This document shows, in pieces, positions 5,337-5,338 of a stretch of DNA of 5,338 nucleotides. The DNA is from Desulfobacula sp. (lineage in GTDB: Bacteria > Desulfobacterota > Desulfobacteria > Desulfobacterales > Desulfobacteraceae), in assembly GCA_029940235.1 (NCBI GenBank), contig JAOZRI010000176.1, positions 1-5,338 on the forward strand, written 5' to 3'. The translations under genes and the position numbers were made by a program. Each line of letters opens with the position of its first letter. Within the stretch, counting starts at the first letter, position 1. Below the pieces are notes generated by a model, which had not been told where the DNA came from, searched no databases, and was given only the letters and a program-made list of their open reading frames with translations.

Positions 5337-5338
5337 TT

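Overview
The window is AT-rich bacterial chromosome with compact genes. The protein types and the small palindromic repeat would suit a deltaproteobacterial anaerobe such as a Desulfobacterales sulfate reducer. This is an inference from gene style, because no rRNA or other taxonomic marker is present.

Layout: a leader of about 256 bases with no convincing gene precedes one rightward gene, a complete thiolase (257-1432) with a strong Shine-Dalgarno sequence. Directly after its stop codon lies a 124-bp near-palindromic element (1433-1556), then a bidirectional intrinsic terminator (1580-1618). The terminator separates the thiolase from a leftward block of four genes. In transcription order these are a PHP-type histidinol-phosphatase (5177-4329), a flavodoxin-fold flavoprotein with a compact cysteine cluster (4257-3688), TrmJ, the tRNA nucleotide-32 2'-O-methyltransferase (3662-2925), and a saccharopine dehydrogenase/lysine 6-dehydrogenase-like oxidoreductase (2760-1624). 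The right edge (5178-5338) holds a promoter region with an 18-bp perfect palindrome. It also holds a hairpin plus T-tract that looks like a leftward terminator but overlaps a short open frame running off the edge.

How the genes relate: the flavoprotein and trmJ are 25 bases apart and are probably co-transcribed. The other gaps (71 and 164 bases) leave room for separate promoters or leader control. The four leftward genes do not form an obvious single pathway: histidine biosynthesis, redox, tRNA modification and amino-acid or amine metabolism. The thiolase is a one-gene unit bounded by its own promoter region and terminator.

I see no mobile-element protein, CRISPR array, tRNA, rRNA or defence system. 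The most interesting material is non-coding: the 124-bp palindrome abutting the thiolase stop, a GC-rich pseudoknot-like leader before the dehydrogenase gene, and the possibly leaderless, palindrome-flanked promoter of the histidinol-phosphatase gene.
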